NCBI GenBank assembly: GCA_019137255.1
Contig: WPDH01000041.1
Coordinates: 1 to 64,000 of the forward strand
Origin: Corinectria fuckeliana
Taxonomy: Eukaryota > Ascomycota > Sordariomycetes > Hypocreales > Nectriaceae
Length of the DNA: 64,000 bases
Reading direction: 5' to 3'
Shown here: in pieces, positions 30,200 to 43,755 of the stretch
Position numbering within the stretch: position 1 is the first letter of the stretch
Layout of the letters: every line of letters starts with the position of its first letter
Notes under the pieces: generated by a model
What the model saw: the letters and a program-made list of their open reading frames with translations, nothing else
Databases searched by the model: none
What the model was told of the DNA's origin: nothing
Program-made: the position numbers and the translations under genes

Positions 30200-33100
30200 A
30201 ACTTACACCTACTAATTAGGTAGAGAAAGAGATTAATCTAATTAATACTCTTCTTACAGAGGAGAGACCCTCTTAGGAAATACCTCTTATACTAAACCTT
30301 ATACTAAGCTAAAAAGCGTCACTAGAAAGAACACTCTCTCTCTTACATAAAGCTAGGTTATAATAAGTGCTAAAAGAGGACTTAAAGATTACTTATAGGG
30401 ATTATAACCTTAATAGAAGAGAAACCCTAATATTAGATATATATAATAATAAAAAGGACTAATTATCTATATAATCCTAATTATATATAAGATAATAATC
30501 CTAATTAAGAACCTCCTTAGAATACTATTACTAAGCGATTAGCCCTAAGAAAAACATTTTAACCCTTTAGGAATTAGTCTTAATAATAATATCCTAATAA
30601 GAAGAGGACTATAAAATATAAGAGGAAGATTATTAATTCTAGAAACAGCTACTTAAAAAGCTAGCTATAAAATCTAGTGGTAACAAGCTAAAAGAGTATA
30701 AAAGACTACCTTAATACTCTTATAAGTCTCTTAAAAAAGATATAATAAGCATACAAATTAATAATTAGATTTATACTATATAGTTAGCAAATAATATATA
30801 AGAGTTCACAACTTATCACTAGAAAATACTCTAGTTAACCACTCACCTCTTTAAAATCCTATAAATAAAATAAAGAGACCACTTAAGCGCTATATAAGAC
30901 CTCTTATAGTTAGACTTTATAAACTTTATAAGAAGACTATATATAAATCTAAAATAGCAAGTAATTAAACTATAGGAAAACCTTACCTACCTCTAACAGG
31001 GCGTAAAACAGTTACTAATAAACTACTTTAATATGTAAAGATTAATTTATAACTCTCTTAGCACTAAGAAGCCTAAAAAAGACAAGGTCTTAGTATACTA
31101 ATACTATTATAAACTATAGACTAGGGTTAAGAAAGAGCTTTAGAGACTATAAATAGATATCCTAAAGGTAAGAGAGCTAGCTTAGAAAGCTTAATAATAA
31201 TAGTAATACCTTAAAGGTAATAACTGCTTAAGAAGTGACAGCTAGAAGAGAAGTAGCTTTACTAACACTTAAAAGGGTTTATAAAAGACTTAAATAACAG
31301 ACTGTTAGACTCGCTCTCTAAGTGAGTTAAAAACTTAGAATACTAATAAGTTAACTAATAGAGAACCCTAGCCAGCTAGTAATAACAGATAATAAGTAGT
31401 AGATAACTACTTATTAAGTTAGTTTCTTAAAGGGATTACCTACTATAATTATAATAAAAAAGAATACTATACTTCTAATTATAAAGCACCCTAAAGAACT
31501 ATAAGACAGTTAAACAAAGAGAAGGCCACCTAAGATACAGCTACTATACAAGCTATTATAGCCTATCTTAAAGATATTAACTTGTTAAAAAACAAGTAGG
31601 TATAAGAATAATTACTACACCTCTTATACTAAAACCTAAGTTAGTGCTAATTAGAGTAATTATATAAGATAGAGCGCTTATTATATAAGTATTTACTAAA
31701 AAAGAAGTTAAGATAGATATAAACACTTATACACAAGTTAATCTTATTAGCTAACAACTAGTATAAAAGTTAAGTCTTAAGTTAGATCTAGATTAGAAGG
31801 CACTAAACCTAGCCAGCTTTAATAAGATAATAACTCTTCTCCTGCTAGCCTACTAGCTAACCTTCTTCCTACTAAATTACTAAGAGTTCCCTAGGAAAGT
31901 AAGAAAGCTATTTATAAAAGTATAACACCTAAAAGGGGCTAGTAACTTACTTTTATCCACCTAAGTGATAAGAGAAGAAGGTATTATAATTAACACCTAA
32001 ATATATATATAGACTTATAAACCTATTTTAGTTTAAGACCTTATATCTTTTATAAAAGGCTTAGTAGAAGATAACAAAAAGGTATTTATTATATATATTA
32101 ACAGTATACTATTACTAGATAAGCAGCTAATACTTATTTTAGGAGAGGATTTAGAGAAATAAAAAGATAATACCTTACTAGCTAAACTAAAGTTAAAAAG
32201 GGAAACCTTTAGCGAGAAAGTATTAAAAACTCTACTATTACTAGAAGAGGCAGAACACTTAATTAACTTATAACTAGAGAGAAAACCTCTACTAGGATAA
32301 ATATACCCTACTAATAAGAAGCAAGCTTAAGTTATTTATAAATATATCACTAAGAATATAGTAAACAGTTAGATTAGATATTCTATAAGTAAAGCTAGTA
32401 TACCTATTCTTTTTATACTAAAAAAAAATAGAGAAATCTAGATTTATATAAACTATAAAGGTCTTAACACTATTATAGTAAAAAACTATTATTTATTACT
32501 ATTAATTAGCAATCTATTAGATTAATTATCTAAGGTAAGATAGATCTTAAAGATTAATATTTATAATATATATTACTATATCTAGATTAAGCTAGATAAC
32601 TAGTGGAAAACCGTGTTTTATATAAGATATAATCACTTTAAATACACTATTATACTATTTAAATTAACTAATACCTTAGCCACATTCTAAGCATATATTC
32701 ACTAAGCACTTACTAGATTACTAGACACTCACTATATTACATACCTAGATAATATTATTATATACTTAAAAACTAGAGAATAGTATACTAAGAATGTTAA
32801 AAAGGTACTTTATAGACTGTAAAGCTTCTAACTATATACTAAGCTATTAAAATACATATTTTACTAACAGAAAGTTAAGTTTTTAAGGTATATTATTACC
32901 TAAGAGGGGTTAAAAATAGACCTCTCTAAAGTTTGTGTAATCACTAAGTAGCTAACACTAAAAAATATTAAAAATATTTAAGTTTTTTAAGAATTTTATA
33001 ACTTCTACTAGAAGTTTATTATAAAGTACTTTAGAATTACTACCCTCTTAACAGCCTAGCTAAAATAAGATAAAAAAGCTAAAAGGTTTTAATAAGAAGA

Positions 33101-35450
33101 GAAAAAAGAAATAGTATTCTAAACTCTTAAGTGTGTATTCTACTTAACAACTATTTTATAATATTAGGACCCTACTAAGCATATATAAGTAGAAACAAAT
33201 ACATTCTTATAAGTAATCTTAAGAATCTTAACACAACTGTTTAATAATTAATAAAGACTTATTACTTATATATTATATAAGCTTATAAATATAAAGTAAT
33301 AGTAGGGTATAAAATAATAAGAGCTACTAGCTATTATTAAAAGCCTTAAGCACTAGAGCTACTACCTGTTAAGACTTTTAGATAGGTTTCTTTTACTAAT
33401 AGACTATATAACACTTAAGAGAGTAATTACTATACTAGTATAAGACCTCTAAGAAAGGCTCACTTATTAGGTGTATAAGTTAGCACCTTTTAACTTTAAT
33501 ATTAAACACTATTATAAGATTTAAAACCTTATAGATAGACTATTAAGATATTCTGACTATATAGAGGGTAAGATTAGCTATAATAATATACTATCTACTC
33601 TTATAATAAAGCTACAGATTATTAAAGATCTACTACTAGATATATAACAAATAATTACTAATATTAGAGGTAAGATAGAAACTATAAGAGTATATATATA
33701 AGTGATATAAACAAGTCTTAAAGACCTTATAAGATAATAAATCTAAAAGAGGCACCTCTTACTTTAAACTCTCTTAGAAGACTAGGAAAGTTAAACACAA
33801 AAAGTGTTTATCTTTATAGTCACTTAAGCCTAAAGACAGGCTAGTATAACCTAAGAGCAGTTAGAGAATACTTAGTAAGAAACAGCTTATTAAGAAAGCT
33901 AAGAGGACTCTACTAAAGCTAGGATTATTAATCTAAAGTAATATATCTCACGCTAAATTATAAGAGAGCTTATAAAAAGCAAAATAGTATTCTTATTATA
34001 ACTCTTACTATACTTAAAAGAACTAGTTAGAAGACTATAAGCTAATAATTAGTTTTGTTAATAATAGTTAGTAAGAGTGTGATAAATAGCTAGTAAGCTA
34101 GGTTACTACTTTTATAATTAGAATAAAACTTTATTTTTTAAGAGTAGACTAGTAATTCTTATATAAGAGGTGTTAAGACTTAAAATCCTATGCTAGCACT
34201 ATAATAATCTTAAAGCAGAATATATAAAAACTGTAAAAATATTAAAACTTATTAGTAGAAAGTTCTATTAGAATAAGATTAGAGAAGATATAGCTAAGTA
34301 TATAACTAGCTGCTAACTATACTAAGAGGTAAAAACCCTAAGGTATAAGCCTTATAGATATTTATAATCACTCTTAATACTATTACACTTATTCTAAGAA
34401 ATTAGTATAAACTTTATTATAAGTTTACTAAATAGTATATAAGCAGATAGTAAAAAATATCATATAATTCTAGTAATTATATACTATATAATAAAATATA
34501 TAATATTTATTTCCTATAAGAAGACTATAATAACAGCTTAATTAGTATAAGTACTTTATAAGTAGGTGAAATATAAGTTTAGAAGTCCTAAAAGGATTAT
34601 AAGTAATAAAAACAAGCTTCTTATAAGCTAATTCTAGGAGGACCTTATAATTAAGAGGGTAACCTATTAGCAACTGTTTATTATATACTACTTACAGACT
34701 AATAGCTAGATAGAGAGAATAAACTAGGCTATTAAGAAATATCTGTAAATTTATATAGGAAAGTCTCTTAAAAGATAAGTAGCATAATTGCTAAAAGCAG
34801 AATTTATATATAATAATAGCTAATATAGTAGTATTAGTATATCCCTAATATAAGCTATATATAAGTACTACCTAAGAGTGGTAAAGTATATACTATAACA
34901 CTTAAAAACCACTATATAAGAAGTGACTAAGTATATTAAAACTTTTTACTAAGTGTATAATAAGGCCTGTAAGTGCTAAGAATAAGTGATAAAAGCCTAA
35001 GCTAAGAACTATAATAAAAGACATCTTAAATAAGAATACTAGGCAGAATAAGTAGTGAGACTGTTTATATATAACTTCTAATTTAAATATAAGAAATTAG
35101 CACCTAAGTTTATCTAAGTTATAATAGCTAAAAGAGTTAGAAAACAAGCTTATTAAGTTTACCTGCTAGAATAATACTAAAGGATGTATAATATATTTTT
35201 AGTTTCACTTATTAAACTATAAAAAGATATATATAAAATACTTAATAAGCACTTAATAACCCTTTTAGAACTTAAAGAAAAAGAGAATAAGTGGAAAATT
35301 AAAAAAATTATTATAGATAAAAAATAAGAGAAGAAACCTTTTACTTAGTAAAATAAATAGAATAGCTAGTAAAATATAACACTTAGAAACTTATAATTCA
35401 CTTAGAAAATATAATAAAAATAGTATATTAATATTACTAATAATAAAAGC
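30200..35450 (+). pseudogene. A2 gag-pol relic
   Basis: RT is the clearest part: IPILFILKKNREIxIYINYKGLN (about 32,400) through YLDNIIIY at 32742-32765 (YxDD box). It is followed by RNase H-like text (KALKHWSYYL, RLAPFNFNIKHY; 33,330-33,520), integrase (34,380-34,780, with a YYLQTNSxIERINxAIKKYL-like stretch) and a weak chromodomain-like end near 35,290-35,420. Gag lies before about 31,700. Every domain is interrupted by TAG/TAA. Confidence 0.8.
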
Positions 35451-35689
35451 ATATATATAAGAAATAAGATAATAAAAATCTTTAATAATAGGTAAAAACC
35501 TAATAACAACTAGGTGATAAATACTTGCCCTTCTTCTAACCTAAATATAAACTTAAACAACTAAACTACTAAAACCCTAAATAAAAGCTATCTAAAAAAC
35601 TATAAAAGAAACTAGACTATAAACTAAACTAATAATAAAAATTTAAGCCTAAAAAGAGGCATAATAAACCTAACTGTTATAATAAGACT

Positions 35690-36246
35690 AGACTTCTTTC
35701 TTCTTCTTATTATTCTTCTTATCCTGCTCTTAGTAAGCTTACTCCTAGAGTTATTTCTCCTCTAAGTATTACTACTCAGCTATAATACGCTCTGCCTTAG
35801 AACAGGTGAGAGCTTCTCCTTTAGGATCTTAGGTGAGCAGCTAGCAGCTATAAGAGGTATAAGAAGAGGCGTAAAAAAGGGCTAGAGAATAGACTAAACT
35901 GTGATAAGAAGAATCGCTAAATATACTATCACTATATACTAAGCTCTTATTATCCTAAGAACAGTTAAGAGCTAGTTAGTTACTATAGCAAAAAGGTGTT
36001 ACACTTATAAAAAAAACAGATAGCTTAGGAGCCCTATTATTATAATACTAAATAATAAAGGCCTAGATAGCCTTAGAAAAATTATTAGGAAAAGCACAAG
36101 CAGAACTCTTATTAGACATCTTAACAGTAGGTATATACTTAGCGACCACTAGGGTATAAAGAGCTAATAATAGGAGTTAGAGGATAAAATTATTATAGTG
36201 ATATAAGAGTGTTATAAATACTAGATGAGCCTGTAGAACTAACTAG
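35690..36246 (+). pseudogene. Sense accessory ORF of family A, Gln/Leu-rich coiled coil
   Basis: Downstream of the chromodomain and upstream of the 3' LTR, one plus frame reads, with TAA/TAG as Gln, through ALEQVRASPLGSQVSSQQL, KRAREQTKL, LLLSQEQLRASQLLQQ, TDSLGALLL and IALEKLLGKAQAELLLDIL to a TAG at 36,244. The spacing of Leu and Gln suggests coiled coil. The A3 copy (minus strand, about 63,748-63,400) shows the same frame in better condition (NMLSLHAKLLLLQEQLGASQ, IPTKETDSLRALLSQYQI), supporting it as real coding sequence. I do not recognise the family; an env-like or extra gag-like role is speculation. Confidence 0.5.
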
Positions 36247-37195
36247 TTCTTATAGTTAATTAAACTAAATTTAACCTTAGTGTGTAAAGCTTAAATTTAG
36301 GTGAAAGTAACTGCTTTCTAGTATGTAAATAAATATATATTACCGCCTTAAATATAAATACCTATAGGGTTTTTAGCAAACTTAATAAGGTTTTACTATA
36401 TAGTGGTAATAGCACAGATAGTATAAATAATATACTAATAGCTAATAGAAGAAACACTCTTCTTTTTATTATTCTAGTTATAGTAGAAAAGGTAGTAAAG
36501 AAAGTTTTAGTACTATTATGCTATAAAGACTAACTTAGTAGGAATCTATTATTATAAAATTAGTATAAGTGCTTATAGCTTATTAAGCACTTATAATATA
36601 TACCTAGCTATATTACTTGTTTAAGGCTTTACAGATAGTATAGTAGGAAATAAGAGAACTATAAGTGTAAAAATATAAGAAAGAATAGTATTTCTGTTAA
36701 ATATAATAAGAGTAGAAAACACTACTAGAAGGTATTCTAAAAAACTTTTTATCTAAGAAAGAGAAATTAACTTTAGCCTAAGTGTAAAACTCCTCTAACA
36801 CTATAGCTATAACTCTAAGAATTAATATTAGCATATAAGAGCTAAACACTTAGTAAGTAAGCAAAGATAATATTAAGAGGGTAAGAACTAATTAAAGAGA
36901 AAAATATAAAGTTAAGAGAAAAAACTAATATATTAACTATAGATAAGAGAGTTCTAAAAAAGGTTATAAGAAAGAGAGAATTCTAAACTTAGAGTAAATA
37001 AAAACCTAGAGTAAATATTTAGAGTGTAAAATAAGTGGGCCCTTATATAACAGCCTAATAACTGCTTATATAACACTTAGATTATAATAAACCTAATAAT
37101 AGGCTATATTATTTCTATATAGTTAGTAAACTACTATATATATAAGAAAATAATAAACTTCTTATTATAAAGAATAACACCTTAAGATAAGGCTT

Positions 37196-37209
37196 AGAGG
37201 GGGAGAGAG
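37196..37209 (+). other. A2 polypurine tract
   Basis: AGAGGGGGAGAGAG, four bases before the 3' LTR. Confidence 0.75.
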
Positions 37210-37213
37210 TAAT

Positions 37214-37417
37214 TATAATAGTTAGTACTAATACTATTAACACTTAATATAAGCCTTTAGGGCTTAACCTTAAGGCTCGCCTAAATAGTAGGCTAGTAGC
37301 CCCTTTAAGAATACTAGATAAGCACTTGCTAAATGCTTATTAAGTAGAAGCTTTATAATATACTAATACCTACCTTTATAATCTTTATATTACACCCTAG
37401 TGAGACTAACTCTTACA
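37214..37417 (+). repeat. A2 3' LTR
   Basis: 204 bp. Its end keeps CTCTTACA while the start is TATAATAG. Confidence 0.92.
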
Positions 37418-37422
37418 CTTTA

Positions 37423-40400
37423 CTTCTTATAGTATCTTAGTAAAAAAGTCTTAAAAGTGATTTTTATTATAGTTTATATTCTTTATAAGACTTTTCTAGC
37501 TTTAAGTGTTAAGTTAGTAGTTATTTGTTTTTTTAATTAGTAGTAACTTTAGTAGCACTTAGTAGTTTATTCTTCTAGTAGTGTTTAGCTACTTAGGTGT
37601 TACTAGTAATTTATATTCTTATTATGCTTTTAGTGTTATAGTTTATCTATTTATTATTTTATTTCTTATATATTTACTTTCTTTACTTATAATATTATTA
37701 TACTAACTTTATTATATTCTTTAAGTAGGCTACTAGCTCCTAAGTGTTATATTCTACTAGCTACTCTACTTATTTAACTTAGTAAAATATTTATCTTATA
37801 TCTTTCTTATAGTTAACTACTTTCTTAACCTTTTACTTATTATTCTCTTCTTTTAGTTTAGGTAGTTTTAGTAGTTTTTTTACGCTTAGTTAGTGTTTTT
37901 TAAACTATAATTCTAAAAGTTTAACTAGAAAAATATTATATATTTACTAGTATTATTCTAAAAGGTATACTTAGTATACTTATTTATTAATTCTTTTTAC
38001 TATTACTATCTTAATAAATTTTAGTATTAGCTTTTTATATTTAAATTAAAAGTTTCTTATTAATAGCCTAATAGTTTACCTAACCTTATATTCTTATAAG
38101 TTATATTACTTATTATAGTATTTAGCTTATCTTTTTACAGCTTTTTACTATTATTTCTCTATCTTAGTATATACTTAGTAAAGTATCTTAATATACTCTT
38201 ATACTTCTTATATATTTAACTTAAGATATTCTAAAGTATATTTTATAACTCTTAGGTGGTATTTATAAAGGGCTTATATAAGAGAAACCCTAATAGTATA
38301 ATAAGTACTATTATTATAAGTAAAGGCTGCTTTTAAGAGCTAGGCTGCTTATTAGTATAAGGTGTTATTAGTGTATACTTAAAGGTATTTTCTAATAGCT
38401 TAGTTAGTCCTCTTTATTTATTTATCTGTTTATAAATAGTATATAATAGATAGCTACTAATAGGTTATTTATTCTTTTATTAGGTCTTTTTAAAACTTAC
38501 TTATAAATAGCTTGTTTTTATTACTAATAATCTCTTTAGGTAAACTATATCTACACTTAATATATTTATATAAGAGCTGTGCTATTTCTACTATATTAAG
38601 TGTCTTTTTTATAAGAATAAAAAGTATATACTTTATTATATAGTATATAATTACTAGTATAGTATTATATTTCTTACTGTTAGCTTAAGCGCTTTTTAGC
38701 AGTTTTATAATAAAGTTAATATTAATTTCTTAAAAAGAGTAGGCAGGTATTAGTAGGGATTATAGCTCTTTATAAGGCTTATATCTTAGTATATAAGCGC
38801 CCTAGTAATATTAGTATCTTAGGGTGTAGTCTTTTATATTATCTAAGATTTAGTTCTAATAGAATTTATATATAATAAGGTCTAAGGTTTTTACTACTCT
38901 TATATATTCTAAGTAAGAGTTATTATAATATTAGTAGAGGATTTCCCTTCTTATTATATATTCTTTTAAGATAACTAGTCTTCTTTTAAAGAATAGTATT
39001 TCTTACTTATTATAGTAGTAAGCTCCTCTTATAGTATTATAAACTTTTGCTAACTACTGTTAGTAAAATTAATCTCTCTCTTATAATTCTTATACTAGCT
39101 CTTCTAGTTTACTTAAGAGCTGATTAAGAAAGGCTATCTCTCTCTTTATAAGTCTTTTTATAACTAGGCGGGAAATATATTAGTCTAGAATAATTATTAT
39201 AGTTACTAAAGGTATCTCTTATAAACTCAGCTTAGCTAGTAGTTACTATCTAGTTACTAAGTCTTTAGGTAGTTTACTTTTAGCTTACTTAGCTTAGGTA
39301 GTAATAGCTAGGATAGTAATAAGCTTATCTTTAAGACTAGCTTATATAGCTTAAATAAATATATTAACTATCCTATTTTTTACACTCTTAAGAACTTATA
39401 TAATTACTTAGTAAAAGTCTTTTAGTAACTTTCCTACTAACTTAAGTTTTACTACTAAAGTTAAAAGTATATTTATATATAAGATCTCTCTTACTATATA
39501 ATCTAGCTTTTATAATAGGCTGTTCACTAGGTTTATTTTGCCTAGCTAGTGCTTAATATTAAAGTTAAAAGATACTAATTTATATACCTATTTAGTAAGC
39601 CTTTCTTAAAGGTCTCTTACTAATACTTTTATAACACTTATAAGAGCTATATAGTTTGTTAATAGTATAAACTTGTCTTTAAGCCTTAAAAGGTAGTAGC
39701 TCTAGTGTTCTAAGCTCTTAATAATAGCTAATAGCTCTTACTAGCTAGTAGCCTAGTATTACTCCTCCTCTAAGAGTTTTCTAGACTAGTATACTACTAA
39801 GCGCTATTAATTCTTAAACAGTTAGGAAAAAATACCTAATATAGCTATACTAAATATATTTATTTTAACTCTTAACTTATGTTTTAAGTCTTAGTGTTAA
39901 AAAATAGTTACTAAGTAAAATACTCTTTTTAGCTTTTAAAATACTACTTTCTTTTTATCTATCTAAGTAAACTTTTTAGTTTTACACTTATTTTAACTGC
40001 CTTTTAGTATTACTATAAGAGGTCTTATAATCTTTAAGTATTTACAAATAAACTTTTAGTAGAAATTATAAAACCTTAAGAATACTTATATATTTTTAAA
40101 GCTTAGTAGAGTTAGCTACTTATTAACTATATAGACCTTACTTAGCTTTATTTTAATACCTTCTTAAGTTACTATATAGCTTAAAAACTTAACTTTTTAC
40201 TAGTAAAAAGTGCACTTTAATAGTTTTACATATAGCTAAAAGCTTTATAACCTTTTTAGCACCTCTTATATGTTTTTTATATGTTAATCTTAGGTTGTTA
40301 AGTAAATTAGAATATTATTTAAATATATAATATAAACTGTGTCTAGTATACTAGCTAGCGCTTAGTAAATATACGCTTAAAATATTATAGGTATATTTAT

Positions 40401-42842
40401 TAGCTTAAATAGTATAATATTATACTTAAAGTGCTTATAGCAGGTTCTAAAAGCAGTCTTCTAGTAATCCTCTAGCTTAATTTAGATCTAATAGTATATA
40501 TCTTATAGATTAATCTTTAAGATCTATTACACACTTATAAGACAGTTTAGCAAGTCTCTAATTAAAGGTAGTAAGTAATAGTTCTTAATAGTAATCTTAT
40601 TTAGACCTTAATAATCTATATAAAGCTATAAGGTCTTATCCTTTTTTAGTATAAATAGGACTAAAAACCTAGCCTTACTAACTAAAAGGCTAATATGCTT
40701 ACTTGTGATATTCTTAGTGATATACTTATAGAGGACCTTTTACTACTTTCTATTATAAGAGTATAAGAGTTTATAAGATAGTATCTTACCTTTTTTTAGT
40801 TTAATTATATACTTTACGCCCTTTAAGATTAGAATCTCTTTTACTATAGATTTACTAAACACTCCTCTAAACTCTCTAAGTTCTAATAGTAAAGTTTTTA
40901 ACCTTATATCTACTTTTTTTATCTAAAATAGCTATTAGCTGCTTATCTAGTAATAACACACTATATATATATATAATATAAGCAGGTTCTTCTTCTCTTA
41001 CTAGCTTTTTTATAAAGGTTATAATATCTATAAGAGTAATAAGCTTATAGCTTTATAAGTGTGTATAAGTGTTAATAAGAATTTCTTTTTTTCTTATAGA
41101 ATCTAAAAACAGAAGTAGGTTACTAGCCTCTTTAGGGTGTTATACCTTTATAAATAGTTATCTAACCTTTTATAAGTATCTCTAAGAGTTAATTAGAAAG
41201 AATATTAACTAGTAGACCTATCTAGTAGGTATAGTTACTCTATTAAAACTAGACAGGCTTAGTACCTTCTAATCTCTAGTTACTTTAAGGCTTAATATTC
41301 TAATTAGTCTTATACTAATAAGATTAACTTAAGTGTAAGTGTTTATATTTATATAAACTACTTTTTTAACATATACTTATAAAGTGATTACTCTTTTTTA
41401 AATAATATACCTAATTAGTATTATTTTTAGTATTAGCACTAGGGTTTTAGTAGTGTTTTTAATACTTACTTATTTCTTAAGAAGTTTAACTCTTTTACTT
41501 ATATACTTATAAATTATACTTTTACTAGAGGTAGGCTTAGCATTTAGTTAGTGTTAATACTAAGGTTTTTTTTAGCTGTCTAATAATCTCTTACTAAATG
41601 CCTAGTCTTATTATAATTATAATACTACACTTTTAGTTAGTTAGTTAATCCTCTACTATATATAAAGTAGTTTACTAGTAGGTTAGTAAAAAGTAAGTTC
41701 TTAAATAGTTAAAAGTATATATAATTTCTTATATTATTTTGTGTTTCTTTAAGGTTTTAGCTTTTAGCTTATCTTATATTAGTAGTCTTTTTAGACCCCT
41801 CTTAAGTGTAGTTACTAGGTTTATATTTTTACCTTTTACTTTATAACTTATAGTTATATTAAATATATAACTATAGCCTTTTTATCTTATTAGTTATATC
41901 TTATACCTATAGAAGATTAATCTTCTAATAGTTTATTTCTCTTTTTAGCTAGTTCTTAAGCCTGTAATAATATTAGTAAGCTAAGTCTGCTTAGTCTTTA
42001 AGGTCTAAAATGCTTATAAAGGTGTGTAAGACAGTCTATAAGTTAAAATAGTTTATTAGCAACTAGTTATTATACTATTAGATCTCTATTAATTTATCTT
42101 ATAGTTACCTCTCTTATAAGCTTATATTAATATATCTCTTATAAATAAAGTTAAGATAGTTCTACTAGGTTAAGTTAATAAGGTTTCTCTTATAGTTGTG
42201 CTATTTAGTTTATCTAGCTGTATAAAGCTTAGTTATAAACTATTTAATTTTTTATATATTAGTATAGTTAGGTTAAAAGCTGTTTTCTAACTTTATAGTA
42301 TAAATCTAGTTATTAATCTTTACCTTTATAGTATTCTTAAGTAGTACTATATAGTTATAAGTAAGGGGTTTTTTCTAATTCTGCTTAGAGTTACTTATAA
42401 GATATTAGACTAGTTAGCATATTAGCTTTATTTATACTGCCTACTATTTAGCTAGGATCTTTAAGAAATCCTGTATATTTAAGCTGTGTACTAATATTAG
42501 AGTTTACTACTCTTATATTACTAGTTAATTACTAAGAATCTGCTTATATAACCTAAGTAGCAGCTTTACTAATAAGTTATAGTTACTTTTAGACCTCTTA
42601 TATTAGGTTTTCTAGCTCTTCTTCTTAATATCTCCCAGCTTTAGTTTATATACTAGTTCTACTAACTTAATTATTTCTAGCATAATTTATTTTATTTATA
42701 GTGGTTTTATCACTTAGTGTGTGCTACTTATAATATAACCTAGTGTTAGTATATAACTTATTTAAGCTGGGGTTTATTAGAGGTTTATTATTATCTTTCT
42801 ATTTATACTAATCACTTAGGTAGGTAAAAAAAGTTAAAAAAT
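37423..42842 (-). pseudogene. B2 gag-pol relic, minus strand
   Basis: Continuation of B2 after A2. It is the reverse-complement counterpart of B1 13,540-18,900, collinear with it along the whole length (for example the integrase end at about 37,900 and the RT box near 40,320). There are stops in all domains. Confidence 0.85.
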
Positions 42843-43054
42843 TATAAGAGTTAGCTAATTAGGGTAAGATAAAAAGTTTTAAGATAGGTATTTATATATT
42901 ATAAGACTTTAACTTAGTAAGCAGTTATAAACTGCTTATTAAGATCACTAAGTAATCCTACTTAGTAGCTCTTATACTCTTAGTGTACCCTACTTAGCTT
43001 AACACTAGTTTCTTTTAGGGCTAGTCCTCTAGGCTATAAGCTTATCTTCTTATA
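42843..43054 (-). repeat. B2 5' LTR
   Basis: 212 bp. Followed by the AATTT duplication. Confidence 0.9.
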
Positions 43055-43059
43055 AATTT

Positions 43060-43755
43060 ATCTTAGATGTTAGTAACTACTGCCTAGTTTTATTATAAGC
43101 CTTAGTCTACCTTACTTATAAACCTAAGTAGATTTCTACTATTATTAAGTGTATACTATAAGAGGAGAAACTAAACCTATAATATCTCTTAAAGTATAAC
43201 TATATATAAGTATAAGTAAAAGCCACTTTAACTAAAACTAAGTAATAAAAGATCTATATAAATATAAGTGTAATATACTTAGTAGTTAGCTAAGAGATAC
43301 TTTAGTTCTTCTTAGATATAACTTTTACTAGAGAATATTAGGCTGAGCTTAGTAGTATAAGCTAAAATAAAGTAAAAGAATAGGTAATTTATTAGTAGAA
43401 GATATAGTTAGTATAGACTAACTACTTAACTAAAGCTGTTAGCTTAAAAGAGGAGAGGTATAAATAAGATTATAGCTTAAGTAACTATAAAAGATATAAA
43501 ACAGATTAGACTGCTTTTAAGTATTAGATTTAATACTTTTAAAAGTAATCTAACTAATAAGAATAAGAATAAATAATAAGAGCTATTATAATAGCTAGGT
43601 AAGATAAGGCAAAAAGTGATAAAAGGTAAGATTAAAATTTTAAGAAGAGAAAAAGTATTATCTTCTATTAAGATTAGGTAAGATAACCACTTTAAGTAAT
43701 AACTACTTATAGTTAAGTCTTATATATATTAAAACTCTTATACTAATTAGCACTA
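43060..43755 (+). other. Gypsy relic C2, inverted copy of part of C1
   Basis: Bases 43,380-43,755 match 23,420-23,040 in reverse complement; homology ends at GCACTATTATA. The plus frame ends in a segment (IIFYxDxVRxPLxVITTY) that resembles the linker just before a gypsy integrase zinc-binding domain. It is continuous with 25,593-27,750 across B2. Confidence 0.55.

Larger units (their letters stand above)
29869..37417 (+). mobile_element. LTR retrotransposon A2 (Ty3/gypsy chromovirus), complete, nested in B2
   Basis: A complete 7,549-bp element: LTRs of 204 bp at 29869-30072 and 37214-37417, and target duplication CTCTA (29864-29868) / CTTTA (37418-37422), again with one C-to-T difference. 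It carries plus-strand gag-pol, a sense accessory ORF (about 35,690-36,246), and a polypurine tract. It is inserted in the accessory gene of B2. It is RIP-degraded throughout. Confidence 0.93.
27756..43054 (-). mobile_element. LTR retrotransposon B2, minus strand, split by A2
   Basis: B2 consists of 27756-29868 plus 37423-43054, with A2 inserted between. LTRs: 27756-27967 and 42843-43054. A perfect AATTT duplication flanks it (27751-27755 and 43055-43059). Without A2 it is about 7.75 kb, equal to B1 and B3. The minus strand carries gag-pol. The accessory gene is on the plus strand at about 28,406-29,868, and A2 entered about ten codons before its stop; the remainder resumes at 37,423 and ends with TAA at 37,452. 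All reading frames carry RIP stops. Confidence 0.93.

Noticed and set aside
27756..43054. B2 as a giant 15-kb element
   Set aside because: The extra 7.5 kb is the nested A2 with its own LTRs and target duplication.
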